The translations under genes and the position numbers were made by a program. The notes beneath the pieces are model-generated. The model was not told the DNA's origin, did no database searches, and saw only the letters and a list, made by a program, of their open reading frames with translations. This document shows, one piece after another, positions 6,418-7,054 of a stretch of 7,054 bases of DNA. This stretch comes from NBML01 sp029939535 (GTDB lineage: Bacteria; Desulfobacterota; Desulfobacteria; Desulfobacterales; Desulfobacteraceae). How positions within the stretch are numbered: the stretch's first letter is position 1; the number at the start of each line of letters is the position of its first letter. The stretch spans positions 1 through 7,054 of the forward strand of contig JAOZST010000196.1 in assembly GCA_029939535.1 (NCBI GenBank), in the 5' to 3' direction.

Positions 6418-6497
6418 TAAAATATTTTTCATAGTTTGTTGTGCCCGACAGGGCATGGGGGTTATTGACAAAATGCAGCTTCCTATCCTTCCTATCT

Positions 6498-7004
6498 ATG
6501 ATGCCTCAAAATCCTTTGGGTTTTGTTTTGGTTCTTGCGTCTGCCATTGTCTGGAGTTTTGGTGGGGCACTTAAACACATAATTATCATAGCCTTTTCTT
6601 TTGCATGTGCAACCGTGATCATCAGACGGTATGCCCATGTGCGAATGGTTCCCGCAGTTTGTATGGGAACTGTGATGGCGGCTTGTGTGTCCGGGGTTTT
6701 GATGAGTAGTTTTATGGTGACACTGCCTGATATGGGTGTCATGATTGTTTTCGGAAGTTTAAATCTTGGCCTGGGCCTTGCCTTTTTTGTTACGGGAGCA
6801 CGCCTGGTTCCTTCAGCCCTTGCCGCACTTTTGGGGACTACTGAAACAATTCTGGGGCCGATGTGGATGTGGCTGAGCCATGATGAAATTCCGACAATTC
6901 GAACCATGACGGGTGGATTAATCGTGTTTACTGCTCTACTCAGCCACATAGCCTGGAGCATATATCGTCAAAAATCAACGATTGTTAATAAAACACCTAT
7001 TTAA
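6498..7004 (+). CDS. Internally deleted EamA/DMT-family transporter (probable remnant)
   Basis: Drug/metabolite transporter superfamily membrane protein, normally about 290-300 residues with two EamA repeats and 10 membrane helices. From ATG 6498 only 168 residues remain. Numbering from GTG 6441, the first helix (27-43, GFVLVLASAIVWSFGGA) is typical of the N-terminal EamA repeat. It runs straight into 'AFSFACATVIIRRYAHVRMVP' (51-71), which is typical of the start of the second repeat. The rest of repeat 2 is intact: helices at about 72-93 and 98-118, 'RLVPSALAALLGTTETILGP' (121-140), the conserved acidic turn D148-E149-I-P-T, and a last helix 157-174. About 110-120 residues (helices 2-6) are therefore missing, with the frame kept. 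The track to GTG 6441 adds 19 residues unlike the family, so I prefer 6498 or 6501; neither has a good ribosome site. Unlikely to transport by itself; a half-size protein that dimerises is the alternative. Confidence 0.65.
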   Translation: MMPQNPLGFVLVLASAIVWSFGGALKHIIIIAFSFACATVIIRRYAHVRMVPAVCMGTVMAACVSGVLMSSFMVTLPDMGVMIVFGSLNLGLGLAFFVTGARLVPSALAALLGTTETILGPMWMWLSHDEIPTIRTMTGGLIVFTALLSHIAWSIYRQKSTIVNKTPI

Positions 7005-7054
7005 AAGTGTACTTGATTCTCACCAAAAAGGGGAGGGTCAGTCACGACAATACC

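Larger units (their letters stand above)
6031..6440. other. Gene-poor gap of about 410 bases with repeats
   Basis: No credible gene: all three minus frames upstream of the BrxC-like fragment hit stops quickly, and the plus frames are short. The only small minus frame abutting the fragment is ATG 6103 to TGA 6047 (18 codons, MIGSGDILTQ...), in a different phase from the fragment. The stretch holds a GC-rich hairpin (6166-6180) and a 52-bp imperfect palindrome (6366-6417). It lies between two damaged genes and is probably the scar of past deletions or insertions. Confidence 0.5.

Noticed and set aside
6441..6456. GTGCCC-GACA-GGGCAT hairpin as a terminator or riboswitch before the transporter
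   Set aside because: Short stem, no T-run and no further conserved fold; it also covers the alternative GTG start, so it may be chance.
6506..6961. Minus-strand open frame of 151 codons opposite the EamA remnant
   Set aside because: The plus frame carries recognisable membrane helices and EamA motifs; the minus protein has none.

Overview
The window looks like chromosomal DNA of a Gram-negative bacterium with moderately low GC content. It carries an outer-membrane type II secretion gene pair, an exported lipoprotein and a periplasmic enzyme. The gene style (a compact GspC with a PDZ domain, a GspD ending right after the secretin core, ACCACAGAG-type dispersed palindromes) would suit a sulfate-reducing Desulfobacterota lineage. 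That placement is inference from gene style; there is no rRNA or marker gene here.

Layout. (1) 1-748, minus strand: the 5' 249 codons of a lipoprotein with bacterial Ig-like (invasin/Big_1-type) domains, running off the left edge. (2) 749-1019: a divergent intergenic region with a perfect TATAAT on the minus strand, an 18-bp-period direct repeat and a small dyad in the lipoprotein leader, and a TTGACA element facing the secretion genes. (3) 1020-3760, plus strand: gspC and gspD, overlapping by 4 bases (ATGA), encoding the inner-membrane PDZ subunit and the outer-membrane secretin of a type II secretion system. The gspE-M genes do not follow. (4) 3883-4830, plus strand: a secreted cyclase/kynurenine-formamidase-like metal hydrolase with its own strong Shine-Dalgarno, in which two usual metal-binding histidines are glutamines. 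(5) 4939-6030, minus strand: a 363-residue protein that resembles only the C-terminal helical part of the large BREX ATPase BrxC/PglY, so probably a remnant of a lost defence locus. (6) 6031-6440: about 410 bases without a credible gene, with a compact GC-rich hairpin and an imperfect 52-bp palindrome of the kind dispersed through many environmental genomes. (7) 6441-7004, plus strand: an EamA/DMT-type transporter lacking most of its first half but still in frame.

Working together: GspC and GspD form the two ends of the bridge across the periplasm in type II secretion and are almost certainly co-translated. The divergent Ig-like lipoprotein and the exported cyclase are cell-envelope or periplasmic proteins, but nothing in the sequence links them functionally to GspCD. 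The right third (about 4.9-7.0 kb) reads as a decay zone: a truncated defence ATPase, a repeat-bearing gap and an internally deleted transporter. I see no intact new system. The most interesting points are the BrxC-like remnant, the metal-ligand changes in the cyclase, the deleted transporter and the repeats in the lipoprotein leader. No tRNA, rRNA, CRISPR array, transposase or integrase gene was found.
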